This document shows, in pieces, positions 34,264-47,302 of a stretch of 64,000 nucleotides of DNA. The notes beneath the pieces were generated by a model. That model saw only the letters and a list, made by a program, of their open reading frames with translations. It ran no database searches and was not told the origin of the DNA. How positions within the stretch are numbered: the stretch's first letter is position 1; each line of letters opens with the position of its first letter. The stretch is taken from NCBI GenBank assembly GCA_004352715.1, contig SCFE01000001.1, positions 3,235,106 through 3,299,105 on the forward strand, read 5' to 3'. A program made the position numbers and the translations under genes. Origin of the DNA: Hofstenia miamia. Taxonomy: Eukaryota > Xenacoelomorpha > Acoela.

Positions 34264-37027
34264 TAATACTGTTTAAAATTGTGCAGAGCTTTTCTCTAAA
34301 GTTTTGCTATGGAGTTTTTGCCCTGGCGCTAAAATGTCTAGACTTGAACATCAAAATATACCGACGTCGAAAGCAATTTCTTGAATAAATATATTTCAAA
34401 GTTCTCTAAAATTACTTGAAGATGCTTTCTGAGAATTCAATCTGTCCCTCATTTAATTCGTCTTTGTCGACGTCTATGACTTATTTTTAATAATATTGAA
34501 TTGGTTTGAACTGTTGATTAAAATACAAAAAACTGCTGTTCATGTACGATTGTTACTGAATATTTCTTACACAATAGTTTGCCTGTGCAGGGATGTTAAA
34601 ATAATCATTTGTTTTAAAATAGTTGCAACATTATTATCGAAATAGTTGATTTTTGAACATTTAATTATTGCAATTTTTTGTTTGTATTGCAATTATTTAT
34701 TTTGAGAAAATATTTGCACCAAAAATCATCCAATTATCAAGCCAGCTAGAAAAGATTGCTTGAGAATTTTTCTCGACCCAAAATTCATAAACTCCTTTAG
34801 TTATTTTTATCTTTTATGGTACAACTTCGTGGTCTATTTTTGTACAGGGGAACAACGCAATGTATCCCAGGTTTTCAATGCAACTAGTACTCTTATAAAA
34901 TTAAGATAATTTTCATGTACACCAAATGGCTCTTGTTCTTTGGCAAATGTGTTACCAAAACCAAGAGAACAGCACCTGGTTTATTCCACACAATTCAAAA
35001 ACGTCAAGTTATTTCACATCATGTTTCAAAAAACCATGTGTATATGCATTGCCACTATCTCTTGACTAAAATTTTGTTTGCTGTAATGGGTCAAAGCTTT
35101 ATTCCAATTAGAATTTTATGAGTTCAGTTATCTGCTCAGTTAGTCCCTCATCTGTTTGATTATTAAATGTCAAATTTAGCGTTTTCTGTGTTTAATCTTC
35201 TTCCTGATGTATTTACATTTTTTTATTATTGTATGGTGTAAATGTTTCTATGATGCCATCATCATCATCTTCAACTTACTCTTCATTTTAAAATTTTGAT
35301 GCTCCTTTAATTCACTACCGTCTTCATCTATTTCTGGTTCAGATATATCAGCGGTAGGTATAACAACTAAAACAAATGACAAGACCATATATCTCATGCT
35401 CCGCACTTCCATTTCTGAATCCATTGAAATTTCAAAAATAGTAGATTTGATTAAATTTATGGTACTTGAGTCCGGATGTATCATTTATGGTACAACAATA
35501 AATCTGATACATAATTTCTTACATAAATGTTATGCAAAATGATAATAAAACATGTGATTATTAATATATTTCGAATATAAGTAATTTGACGCATCACACA
35601 AATCCTAGAGCAATACCAAATCAACAAACTTTTTCACTCATAATTTTTAAATAAATTGCCACTTTTAGAACCACGAGAGTGTGAGAATAGTGAAAACAAT
35701 AAAAACATGTGTTTGATAATATTTGAAACAAATTAGAACGGCGTCATTTGCTTTTGCTATCTTACCATTAAATAAATTACTGTTTATATAATGAATATTT
35801 TATGATAAATCAGGAATTAAGGGGATAAAATTATACCTTATTTATATTTGGCTTTAATGTTTGTTTCTATTTCACGGGTATATCAACACAAAATGTACGA
35901 TTAATTGTTGGCTTAGACTATTTCCCAAGTTTAATGGATAAACAAATAATCCATAGATGTTCAATTCTTTTAATGATAATATGTGTGGATATTTATTAAT
36001 AAGCGGAATTTTCATTTTATGTTTTCATAGTGAGGCCAAATACAGCTGCAGGCAAATTTATTGAAACGCTGGATTAAAATTTGTCTCTGCATTACTTTAT
36101 TTAATTATGTGAACCATAAACCTCAGCAAAATTGCCTAAAATTAATATTTTTGTCAAATTTGCCGATTATGTGAAGGAGTTACCACAGCTGAACTGATTC
36201 TAATGCGCAATCCAGCAAATGTATACTACAGACTGTCTTGCAACGACACGGCATAACATATGCGGTTTCTAGTGAAAAACCTAATTAGACGTTCAAGAGA
36301 AATTGCAATGTTTATGTCCGCCTAAAACCATTTAACTATGGAGTTCTCTGCATGTTTGACAGCTAGGTCTTCAAACACCATACCAGGAGTTTTGGCCCCC
36401 AATTCTTTTTTTTTCAAGTAACGACTTGTGCAATGGTTAATTTCTCCTACAACTTAAGTGAAAATTGCTGCATTGGATGGTGGGAGGGACTCTAGGTCCC
36501 TACTCGACTATTTGACATCTACATATTGATTTTGTAGTATAGGAAATAACTGCTTTTTTTCCTATTTGGAGCATCAAATCTGATAACCTCACGACAAGGC
36601 TTCTCCTCAACCTTTCATCCATTGATCCTATATATTTTTCGGGAATACTCCCAAAGAATCCCTTTGCCATTAGTGACAATATAAGTTTCTTGCTACCGTG
36701 CTGCAACAGTAGAGGTCTTGTCAGAAGTGCGATATGTCATTCAAACCACCTGCCACTAAAAAATAAACTTATTTCATTCTAAATTTTAGTTCAGTTATTT
36801 CATTTTTCTATTCAATAAAAACTTTGAGGATTTTTCACTATGAAATTAATCCATGCTTCTTTGTCAAAAATATAAACATTGCAACACTTCCGGTGTTTAT
36901 TAACTGTTAATTCATTTTCATTTGGTTGTTCATGTTGAGGTATTTTTATTGAATATGAATTGTTTAGGTACATTCATTACATCCGTTTCCCAAATAAAAA
37001 ATTGGAAACCAGTTTTTTTATATTCAG
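32679..37027 (+). other. Intron between CUB2 and LDLa exons
   Basis: About 4.3 kb, with (TA)n arrays at 33107-33129 and 34125-34260, the latter around an N-gap (34159-34229). Minus-strand frames at 35248-35484 and 36500-36706 have coding-like composition without recognised motifs. A short exon completing CUB2 was sought and not found. Confidence 0.45.
34125..34260. repeat. (TA)n array containing an N-gap
   Basis: TA dinucleotides either side of N 34159-34229. Confidence 0.92.
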
Positions 37028-37176
37028 TGCACATTCAAACGCTTGCAACGACAAGAATCTTTTCAGGTGCAAATCCCATAAGATTTGCATCGTGAAGAAT
37101 TTAACTTGCGACAGCGTTTCCAACTGTCCTGATGGCAGTGATGAAGACAAATCGCTTGCATGTTGGGAACGGCACG
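37028..37176 (+). CDS. CUB/LDLa transmembrane receptor, internal exon c: LDL-receptor class A repeat
   Basis: The acceptor TTTTTTTATATTCAG and donor CACG|GTAAGT enclose an open frame entering in phase 2 and leaving in phase 1. It encodes a complete LDLa repeat of about 41 residues with six cysteines (CNDKN, FRC, ICI, LTCD, NCPDGSDE, LACW). It includes the calcium-binding NCPDGSDED signature, where the first acidic residue of the usual DCxDGSDE is asparagine. A single LDLa after CUB domains and just before the membrane is the layout of Neto, LEV-10 and MIG-13 proteins. Confidence 0.93.
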
Positions 37177-38325
37177 GTAAGTAAAATTTGATTATCATTT
37201 AATATAACCTCAATCGGACACATGTTTTACATGTAATGTAATCGTAAATGAACAATTAGGGACTAACACAAGATAGATGTTTTATATCATTTTTCTGTTC
37301 GAAAGTTTTAAGTTTTTGTTACACATATTTACCTCTATTCAAACGCATTGTATTGGGGATGGATACGGGGCCTGCCGTTGATAGTATAATATAGGTTTGT
37401 TGTTCTAAGGCAACAATATGCAATAAGACAAAAATATATGCTGATATAATTTGACCTACAGTTAGGCAAATTTAGCAAAAAGATTAATATTTGAACAACT
37501 TTATGTAAATTCTACTCTGTTCTACTGCAAATAAAAACTTGAATCATACATAAAATTTATTCTTGTAACATTTTGAAGCAATTTGAGCTTGCTGTAAGAC
37601 GAATACAAATTGTACTGGCCACAGAAAACTTTTGGTGGTTTGCATCACCTTTTTGTCTCCTTTGTCTCAGGAGAATGTCAAATGTTGTCTGTTTGTATTG
37701 GCTTAGATGGAATGGATGCTGCAGGCACTTTTTTGTTATTGATTTCAATTTATAATCTAATTATGTAAAAAAGGAGTTGCATTGAAACAGATTAGTTCTA
37801 AAGGGGTATATGCAATAATTTATAGTAAAAGTGCAATTCTATGTACATAAAAACGGGTAGAATGCAAGTCCACTATTAGTCAATGATCATAGCTTTATAG
37901 CACAATGTTGCACTACGGCAACAAACACATGGTTGGTATTATCAAAATAACTATGATGCATACAATATTACTTTTTCCACAAAAAAATTCCTAATGCATC
38001 TATAAACAATTAAAAAAATACATGTCAACATACTTAAAGAAATAATTGAAAAAAGGTCTTGTAAAACACTCCAATTAAGAAAAATAAAGACCACTTATAA
38101 GGCAGACCATTCACTATAATATGTCAAGAGGTAATGACAAAATCAAGTGAATCCTTGTGCTTCTTGTAGAAATGACGTCATCATTTCCAAAATGCTATAC
38201 TGCGCACTTTAGACAAAATTTCTGGATTGTTGCCTTATGGCGGCATTATGCAATATAGGGTTAAATTGGAAGTTATATCTTATTTTTTTGTTTCAAGTTA
38301 ATACTACAAGACCTCTAATGAAATA
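37177..38325 (+). other. Intron sequence with a possible piggyBac-type half-element ending at 38260
   Basis: ATGCAATATAGGG TTAA (38248-38264) looks like a piggyBac right terminus, and AAGGCAACAA-type words recur near 37411 and 37920 and, inverted, near 38230. No matching TTAACCC left end was found. Confidence 0.3.
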
Positions 38326-38345
38326 CAGTCGTGGACAAGTCTTTG
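38324..38345 (+). mobile_element. Possible solitary Tc1-like terminus
   Basis: TACAGTCGTGGACAAGTC resembles Tc1-type ends (TA then CAGT...). No inverted partner was found. Confidence 0.25.
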
Positions 38346-38633
38346 CAATAAAATATTTATTAATAAAAAAATATGATTAAAATGTTTGCAACTTTTGTTG
38401 GGATGTAAGTTTCGGATGAAACATGGCAGGAAAGTTACGTGGCAATGCTTTGAACCTTCTCACATATAATTTGCATTTTGCCTAGGAAACGATTTTTTGC
38501 TGTGACGCTCCAGAGGTCATCTAATGAAGTTGGGTTTTTGAGGCTTATACGATTTTTAGGGACTTTCATAGATTCTCAATTATCGGAAAAACATGGTTCT
38601 GAGGAGACTAGTTTCGGAGCAATCTTACATTAG

Positions 38634-39036
38634 CTCTTTACTGCATAATTTATTTTTCAATCGTCTTAAAAAATGTTTTCGTACTTTTTCATTTTTAACA
38701 ATAGTAAAAATAACAAATTAGGTCATTTTAAACCAAAAATTATTATATTTTATTATATTTATAATTAGCGGACAAATTCGTTCGTTTATGCATACAAACG
38801 TAAAAAATGTTTCCAGCAGTTAAATTTATTCCTAAATACATTGAATTTTATACATGCTGTAACCTTTATTGCCGATGCAATATATTCTTTTATAAAACCA
38901 ACTGATTAAACATTTTGATTAAAATTTTGGGAAAAAAACCCTAGAAATTATATTATTACGCACACAACATGAATAAATATTTTAAAAAAGTGTATATGAA
39001 TAAGCGGACAAATTCGTCCTCATATGCAGTAGAGGG
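38634..39036. mobile_element. piggyBac-type MITE, 403 bp, decayed termini
   Basis: The left end TTAG CTCTTTACTGCAT (from 38630) and inverted right end CTAA CCCTCTACTGCAT (to 39040) agree at the inner ACTGCAT and differ by what look like transitions. Both flanks are TTAG, one change from TTAA. The word AGCGGACAAATTCGT occurs at 38767 and again subterminally at 39003. CCC-type ends, near-TTAA flanks and a repeated subterminal word match the other piggyBac-type elements here. There is no coding capacity. Confidence 0.6.
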
Positions 39037-39040
39037 TTAG

Positions 39041-40425
39041 GATTATTTAAGAATGTAAATGTCGACAGGAATGTGTGAGACCATTTCCGCATCTTTTTGA
39101 AAAAGCAATTGCAGGCTATTATGCAGTTAAGGCAGCTCGGAGAAAAGTATCCGCTGGTATTCAATTGCATTTACTTAACCATTACATCTAACTGATATAT
39201 CAATCACCGCCGGATTGCTCCCCAAATGGTGATGGACTGGCTAAATTCAATTCTTAGTCGAAAAAGACCACTCCAATTTATTACACCAGAATGAAAGTCT
39301 TTTTTGAATATGAATTGGCCTTAATTTCGACTTCGGGGAAGAAAGTCTTCAATGCAATCCATTGGGTACTAATTGATCTATTGGATAAATTTGCGACCAT
39401 TGGAGTTCTGTTGGAATGAATGCCTTTCTTCCCGCTATGGGAGAGCTTGTGGACGGTTAAATCTTGCTAAATCTCGCGAAGCATGATCCTCACAGTTTCC
39501 CGTAACATGTATGCCAATATTCGCTTTGAAATATTGAAGTTATCGCATATATTATACCATTAAGTTTTCTCAACTAAAACTAATAGTTTTGTTTTTGATA
39601 AGAACTGCAATTCGAGGCAACAACTACCAAACCAATTCGTTTGTAATTACAACTAATCACAGGTATCTTAACTATCATTAGCTGGAAAAAGTTTAATCAA
39701 TCTGCTGTACAGAGTTGCAAAGATATGTTTCATCAAAAATATACTAAATATTTCGATCCTTGTGAACATTTTGATGTGCTGTGACTATACTATTTTTTCA
39801 ATTTTTTCCTTGCACAAATAAAATACATGTTAGGTTAGCTTAAAAGTATAATCTAGGCAATGAAATGCTTTTCAAATCACAAAGCAATTGTATACTTTAT
39901 TATTTGTTTTTATTAGATCCAAGTGGCAATAATAGATGATATAATAACAGATCAGAGGGGATTAATTCTAATAACTATTACCGCAAATAAATTTTGTAAA
40001 TTGAATTTTTTCCTGCATTAATTAGGCTCCTTTTCAGCACTACAGCCTACTTCTAGTACATTTAAAATATAGAAATGGTATAATGCAAAAAATCTATAAG
40101 AATCTGCGGGCTTTTTAGGAATGGATAACATTGGAAAAAAATAATTACATTAGTGTCTGAGGATCGTTTTTGCTTAACATCTTCGCTGCTATTCTCTAAG
40201 AAAAACAAATTTCCATTGGTAATAATCAATTGCTGATCAATTTTGAAGTCAATTATCAGAAACGTCTTTGAATTAATTGGCGTACGTCTAATGCAATATT
40301 GTTTTCATCATGCGTCATTAAATTGAAATGTTTTCTAATTAACAAACACCATTATTTGTGCTATCGTTATCTTCAATTTTGACAATCCTAATTATTTAAC
40401 TGTTACTACACTTTAAGTTTCTTAG

Positions 40426-40429
<4 letters not shown>
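39041..40429 (+). other. Intron sequence, nothing recognised
   Basis: AT-rich. No ORF of note. Confidence 0.5.
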
Positions 40430-40460
<31 letters not shown>

Positions 40461-40467
40461 NNNNNNN
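40430..40467. repeat. (TA)n array ending in a 7-N gap
   Basis: TA dinucleotides followed by N 40461-40467. Confidence 0.9.
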
Positions 40468-40489
40468 TATTATTCTATATTTTTTTAGA

Positions 40490-40723
40490 ATGACTGAGAA
40501 TGATAAATTTTGTGATATAAGTTCTGTTGATCTTAATATTGAACTAGATGTTGTGGAAATGAGCCAAAGAAAAGTCACTGATCGCCACAAGCCATCTAAA
40601 AAAAGATTTTCTTATGTTTGTAATAAAAATATTGTTAGCATGCGCCAACATCTAACAGTATATACCGATGAGGAATATAAAAATTATACGCATTTTCAAG
40701 TAATATTAAGTGTACTAGATTAA
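40490..40723 (+). other. Unrecognised 77-codon ORF, possible exon
   Basis: The frame starts right after TTTTTTTAG (40481-40489) and reads MTENDKFCDISSVDLNIELD then ...RFSYVCNKNIVSMRQHLTVY. Composition looks coding, and a splice donor-like CAA|GTAATA lies at 40698-40704. It could be an exon or a transposon remnant. It does not fit the phase chain of the receptor gene (phase 1 expected) with any evidence of homology. No family is recognised. Confidence 0.25.
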
Positions 40724-40866
40724 AAATTAAAAAAAACTTTTTTTTAAAAAAACAGGTACAAAGCGTATATATAAATATATTTTTTGTACAAAGCAAATCT
40801 ATAAATTTTTGAAAAAATACATAACGAATCTATGTATAAAAAAAGTGTACTCAGCGTATCTTATGA

Positions 40867-40918
40867 ATATATATATATATATGTATATATATTTATATAT
40901 ATATATATATATATATAT
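40867..40918. repeat. (TA)n-rich microsatellite
   Basis: TA dinucleotides with TATG and TATT interruptions. Confidence 0.9.
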
Positions 40919-41343
40919 GTATGAGAATCGCATTGTCTAAGAACATATCCAATTTTTTAGACAAGGCGACTCTTGGTTTGATTTTTCCTTTAGACAAAGC
41001 TTCTCTGGCCCTTTAGCACATCGAAAAATTACCTTAGGCGAATTCATTTGAACATGCAACTCTAGTATCAACATACTATATTTTGCCATCTTATATATGA
41101 AAACATATAATTTTTTAAAAAAATTTACAAATCAACTCTAATTTATACAAATAATTTTTTCTATTTAAAACGTGACTAACAAAAATGCATTTCGTTTCGA
41201 CAACACTATTTTGTGTTTTAAAATTGGAAATTTTTCGTCACACAGTGATTTAGATTAAGGGTGGAAGCGTGTCCCGTTGGACCGTGCATGCTGAAACCTG
41301 ACATGAGCCTGCCCATTGACAATGGCCAGTATAGCCAACTCAC

Positions 41344-41483
41344 ACTCCATAAATTTGAAATATTCGACCTTCAATTGTTACAAGATGCCTGAACTCAACT
41401 GCAGCTTCATTTACTGGAAATGTAAGGATTGTGGTTTTAGGTATACCACCAAATGACTTGTCAAGCTCATAAAGTACTTTTTG
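41344..41483 (-). CDS. Exon candidate of an unidentified minus-strand gene
   Basis: On the minus strand an acceptor (CACCTCATTTTAAACAG) is followed by 46 open codons: QKVLYELDKSFGGIPKTTIL, then ...VEFRHLVTIEGRIFQIYG. They end at a good donor (GGAGT|GTGAGT). Entry is phase 0 and exit phase 2. Composition and splice sites argue for real coding sequence, but the family is not recognised. It lies in the third intron of the plus-strand receptor gene. It may belong with the ORF starting at 42146, although the phase of the junction could not be settled. Confidence 0.4.
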
Positions 41484-41659
41484 CTGTTTAAAATGAGGTG
41501 AAGTTCATGTTTCTTAGCCCTCCATTGATATGCCTACACGAGCAAAATTTCCGAAAATTCATTTTTTATCAATGAAAATATAACATTGAACTTGTTATTA
41601 TCAAATGTACGTTTTGCTACATATATAACAATCATTTAAACTATAAAATAGTTATTTCA

Positions 41660-42146
41660 TTAATTTTATACCTTGCATAATCAGTTATAATGCACATAGC
41701 CATCATCGTCATTGTGCTTGTAAGGAGATATAATCTATTGTTCAGTATAAGTAGAGAAAAAAACATATTTCTTATTAGATTTTGCAGTCGCCTCTGGACG
41801 TTCAGAATCAAGGTTTGAACCATATTGTAGAATGCGCTTACTCTTGGCCACGATGCATTATCATCACATAGCTTAACTGGGCTATTGGGATAAAGTTCGT
41901 TCAAGGCATTCGATATCTCCATTAAAATCTTTCTGTACAGTACTAATTTACTTTTAATTGTATTTTTCCAATTGTTTGGTGGATTCCCTTAGCGAATTGG
42001 ATTCTGCTCACATCTTTTCTTGCTGTCTCCAATGGTAGACTTCTCAAAACCTGCAGTTGACAATGGATCATATTGATATCTTTTCCTTCAATAACACCAT
42101 TACTTTTGCTCGTTTGAGACAATATTTCTTTTCCATTTTTAGACAT
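41660..42146 (-). CDS. Start of an unidentified minus-strand gene or pseudogene, one frameshift
   Basis: The minus strand opens with ATG at 42146 (context CAGAAATGTC, with stops just upstream). It encodes MSKNGKEILSQTSKSNGVIE...LQVLRSLPLETARKDVSRIQ...IHQTIGK. The frame then closes, but the next frame continues smoothly as NTIKSKLVLYRKILMEISNA...LNELYPNSPVKLCDDN...WPRVSAFYN. The switch falls at a run of five T on the plus strand (41963-41967). One extra base there would join both parts. Either the assembly dropped a base or this is a decaying copy. The segment after about 41800 may already be intron. No family recognised. Confidence 0.4.
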
Positions 42147-45100
42147 TTCTGTTATGAAACACTCACTGACTAACGCTAATCCTTACATACATGGCTGACT
42201 ACACAATGACAATAAAATGTTCTCAGTCATTCAATGAGCGACAGTAAGTCAAGTAAATGAAAACAAAGTTGAGTTAAAAATTGACGATATCATTGCTTTT
42301 AAATTAGTGCTGGGTCCGGTCTGGTTAAAGCTGGTTAATCTGCAGAAGCCTGATAGTCAAGTTAAAATCCGATTAAGAAATTCTATTTTTGATTTTCAAA
42401 GTTTCTTGATTACAATGATTGCAGTGTTATAAAACAATAGAAAATGTGACAAAGGGTGCAAGGATTCCTACTTGTTGTCATTTTAGTCCTAATCTACATT
42501 TTGCTATTCAAATTATGAAATTGCAATAAGAAAAAACTATCAAATTTAAGAGAAAATGATGCATCGACTCCAACATATTTGAATTCGCATTGTTGTTGCT
42601 AGACTATATTTCATTTAGATAATATCATTCATAATGTTCAAAAATTTCTTATTCTATTCCATTTTATGCAACTACATACATTTTTTCAATAAATTTTGAT
42701 AGACTTCAAGTTCAAGATGAATGTAAGCAGAATAGCCTATTAAAATCTGCGATAAAATTCCTCAAATTTGACAAATTTGATATGTTATTGAACAAGCTGT
42801 ATTTACATACATATACATGTATAAAATATAATATATGTATATATACATCAATTTTATGTTAACACATATGAATGAGCCAATTTCATTTTGAAAAATAGAA
42901 GTAGAATAAATTTTTATTTTTAATTTGAATATGATGCTAATTTTTAAAGCCCTGGTTAAAACCGATTAAACTTAGAAGAAATCCGGTACGGTTAAAGTAT
43001 ATGGAGACGCATAGCACTATTTTAAATAATACTAACAATTGCGTTGTGTATTATGATTGCATATTTGTACTACTGGCCAATAAATGTAATATCAAGTAGA
43101 TTTAGTTTTGTTATTTTATGTATTCGAACATATATTTGACGATAATATTCTGTTGATTTGTTTTTGAATAGCCAACACGTTTTCATGTGCTTTTGCATAC
43201 AGAACAAAACTTTGTAGTAATTTCTTCTCAGTAGTTGTTGTAAACTGATCACTTGGTTAAATGGTTTTTGTATTATTCTTCAATTTGGTAAGAAAACTCG
43301 TTAGTTATTGGGAAAACGTGTTCAGTACTTTTATCATTACGAAGAATAGTTCAGATTTCCTATAGAAATATTGATTTACTTAAGAAACTATTGTAGAATC
43401 TATTTATATGTTTATATGTTGATCGTAAATATAATGATTTATAATATAAAAATAATCAGAGTATTAGTTTTATTAGAATTTGATTGACTGAGTAAATATT
43501 CATTTAGAAATGTAAGGTAGTCAAAAGCATTCCTATATCCTTTCAGGCGCCCTTGTTAAAATGTCCTCATAATGAATGGAATGCGACACTAGCTGTGTCT
43601 ATAAAATGGAAATTTACAGCTTCCAGCTGAGCGACAGTCTTTTGTACACAAAAACATGTGGCTATAACTCATTTTGAAATGTCTATACTAAGTTAGCAGC
43701 ATGCTTTAAGTTTTAAGCGCTTTTGTAAATTTCAATTACTAATTCCAGACTTCATTAGAAACAGAAGTAGTCGAACGTGGACTATTAAATAAGTTATTGA
43801 ACTCTAGAAAGGTACTGTTGTGCTTCTTAGCCATTAGCTCGCCGTAGCCGCGGCTATTGCCAAAGATTTGTAGCCATAGGCCAATTTTATGGCCAAAATG
43901 TTTGCATACATTTAGAATAAACGTGTCGTAAATTAATTTTCATATATTATCGGTATCATAATGAATCCGTTTGCAAGTGGTGCTTTTGTAAATTTAGAAA
44001 CTGCATTTAGATTTAGATAAATTTTTTATCAATTTATAGTTAGTTTGCTATTCTTAATCAACTGATGTTCAATATTTCGATTACCTGATTTTTGTTGAAA
44101 CTGACTGCCGAATGATTACTACCAACTCACGGTTACGGTTAATTATTTAAATACATTTGGGTACGGCTAACGAAAGTAACTTTTCCACAAATCACTATCG
44201 CAACGCTGAAAAATCCATCTTTGCCAGGAAGAAAACGATATTTAGTGCTATTATTTTTTCATAAACGGGAAATATTTGTGATACTCTATATTTGCACCTT
44301 CCACCGATTTTATTGTACTTTGTCAAAAATTTTTGTTGATTTTTAAATGTATTGTATCTGCAGCTCATAATAGTAAATAAAATTGGCCCTGTGAATGCCT
44401 TAAGATGTGGCCATACTCTTGTTTTACCACTCGAGTACTTGTTCCACTTGACACATTCGTGTTCTTGACCTTGTTTAAGAATGTGTGCACGTCTTACATT
44501 GTTTTATAGTTTTATTTTAAACGTTTTCCATTTTTTAGCTTTTGCTGTAAGCACAAAAATGAGCCCATTTACTAATAGTAAACAGATTTTTAGGAAGGTA
44601 TAGAGGAAATAATGATCCAGTAGTCATTAACTTTCATGTTGTTAAATCGTATACTTTGCTACTCAAAGGGAAACTGTAGATGATTCTTAACCATATTCTG
44701 GACAGCAACTATGTTTTAGAAAACGTTTATCCACTTCTCTTTAATTGCAATCTTATTGTAAATTTGATTTGTTTCGGCTTTTCGACATCAAGTTAAAGTT
44801 GCTGAATAGATTTCGGTTTTATTCTTGTCAATTTATAGTTTAGCTTTCTGCTATCCTTATAACAACAGTGTTGCAAATAAATTCTTGAAACCACTCTTTA
44901 ACAATTGTGGTTTTTCAATTTTTTCATTGATTTTTAACGTGACAATTATTGAACGAATTTAAATGATTTTTATTTTCCAAGTAATGTAATGCGATTGTCT
45001 TCTCAAAAAGCAATTGCCAATATGATTTAGAAAGAATTTTCTCCAAGCCTTCTTAGCAAATTTGTAAATCGTCTATTTTGAAATTGCTATTAAAGCGTAT

Positions 45101-45610
45101 TACTGTGGCGTGTATCGTCTTCATGTGGGAAAGCGTCAACGCAAGCGATCACATATCTCAACAGAAACACTTTAGATCCAGACTGGCCGTATGTATTCCA
45201 ATCCAGATACCCCAGTCCCATTTTAATCGAATTCTTTTTTCTTCTTAAATTATGCATTATACATTAAGTTCATTTTCCTTTTGTTGATATGAGCAAACAA
45301 ATAAAACATGATCGGAACAAACTATTCATTAAGTTATCTTGTGTATAATCTAGTAATTAGAAAATTTCAAATGAAGTGATGATTGCAAAGCCATTATTTA
45401 GATAAACCTTTGTAAATTGAATCACGAAATGAATGATGAAAAATAATTTTGCCAAAGTGAATACTCATTTACAGCATAGGGTTTTGCGTTATGATCCATT
45501 CCCATTGAATATGATCCCATTTTCTATGCCATGAAGTATTTCTGTCACAGTCCCAAAAAATGTATGGTTATACTTAGAAATTTTTTCCAATATGTAGCAT
45601 AGATTGTTTA
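42147..45610 (+). other. Intron sequence, nothing recognised
   Basis: AT-rich. No supported ORF, RNA gene or repeat. Confidence 0.45.
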
Positions 45611-46200
45611 ATTATTATTATTATTATTATCATAGTAAAAATACACATCTTAATGAGAACAAGTTCCCTTCTAAGATGGAATTAAATAAACAAATCATAG
45701 TCACTTGTAGAAATAACCATGAAAGACGTACGATTTAAAGTGTTTCTTGAAATCTTTGTATGACGTGAGCCCTCGTAAATTAATGGGAATGCTATACCAT
45801 TATTTCGGACCCAGAATGCTAAAGTTACGTGATGCAAAAGTGGTACGACCAAAAGAGATGTCAAAATCTTTAGATTGTTGAATTTTCCTTAAATTTCTTC
45901 GAAGCAGAAGAGTATTCGAGAAAGAGAGAGGTAAATTATATCTATTGACGATTGAAAGTAAGACACAGTAATTTGAATTCAATGCGTTCATCCACTGGGA
46001 GCTAATGTAAATCGTGAAGGTAAGGAGTTATGTGATCAGATCACTTACAGCCAAAAATAAGACGGACACAGCTATTTTGAATGCCTTGTAGGGTTTTAAT
46101 TAGATAATCGGTTAAACCAGCTCAATAGTTGGTTCGCAGTTAATGAAATGACGGATTCTACGTACAGATCTAAGAACGCGGTTGCAGTGACGTGAAACAT
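45611..46200 (-). mobile_element. L2/CR1-like LINE, 3'-terminal fragment
   Basis: The minus strand reads SDHITPYLHDLH (about 46060-46030), a stop, LPVDERIEFKLLCLTFN, then after frame breaks WYSIPINLRGLTSYKDFKKH and FKSYVFHGYFYK, followed by a stop. DHITPYLxxLHWLPVxxRIxFK and the final W(N/Y)SIP...F(K)K(H/L)LK are the standard C-terminal ends of CR1/L2-type ORF2. The conserved W of LHWLP is here a stop codon. The tail is a run of ATT on the plus strand (45611-45631), as usual for these LINEs. The element is 5'-truncated. Confidence 0.82.
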
Positions 46201-47263
46201 AATATGTTCATTATAATTGTTTATGCCAGTTCTATGCACTATAGTCCCATTGATATATTTTGTCCTCATAGCCCATCTACACAGTTCTATTAAATTGATG
46301 TAAAAAGCATTGGAATGTGATAATGATCATTAATAAACAGTGGAATTTGGTTGGCTTTTGTAAAAAAAAACATTGGAACATATAGGTATTTTTGGGGGAA
46401 ACCTGTTGCTTATTCAGTTGGGTAGGGATGGATGGGGACGATTAAGTTCTCCCCTCGGCCAGCATAATGAAGCCATTGAATTGCTGTTTGCATTTCAAAT
46501 ACCCTTACTTATATCCCAAGACTTTATTAAAGACAACTGAATTATTTCATTCTAATATTTTATTTCATAATTTTTAACCAAATTTTAAAATGGGATTGGG
46601 TTGGGTTTGAAAATATCAACCTATTTACAACTACGATTGGGCTTTTTCCACTCAGTGTTTTGATTCTTCTCTATGAGTCATATTGATGGCACCAGGTTTC
46701 GTCGGCTATGAGAATATGTTTATCATAAAGGTCAGAGCAAGTTGTAGACCGAGCTTGCTTTACTTCGAAAGTAAGTAAACGAAATAATCTTCAAATTTAA
46801 TTGTCATTTGTTGAGATCGTTCTCATAGCAAGTTTAATTGCTCTTTCTTCCTTTTCGTTTGTTCCACTCAAAAAATTGTTTGACAAATTGCATTTGTTCC
46901 ATATGCATTTTTTATTAAGGAGTACGATTTGGTTGGATACATTTCAAGCTTGACACAGAATTGTATGTTTATTTGTTCTTCGGTTTTGGGTGAAATTAAA
47001 AACCATAGGAATCCAAAGAAACATTTTAAAAGTAAAATTGCTGAGATGAATACATCACTTAGACCAAGTGAGTCACTGAGTTGGGAATCGCGCCATTGAA
47101 TAGCCTTAAGAATTAGTTAAGTTTTCTAGTCTTGCTTGTGTGCGTTTCTACATACTCATTAAATTCATGTTATACTATATTTTTATCCAATTCTATAGCA
47201 TTTGTCTGGGAGCATACCTCACAAATGACGCTCTCCAATATGTTTCGATTTATGAGATATGAC

Positions 47264-47302
<39 letters not shown>

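Noticed and set aside
35248-35484. Minus-strand 78-codon ORF in the receptor intron
   Set aside because: Composition is coding-like but there is no motif, partner exon or clear splice border.
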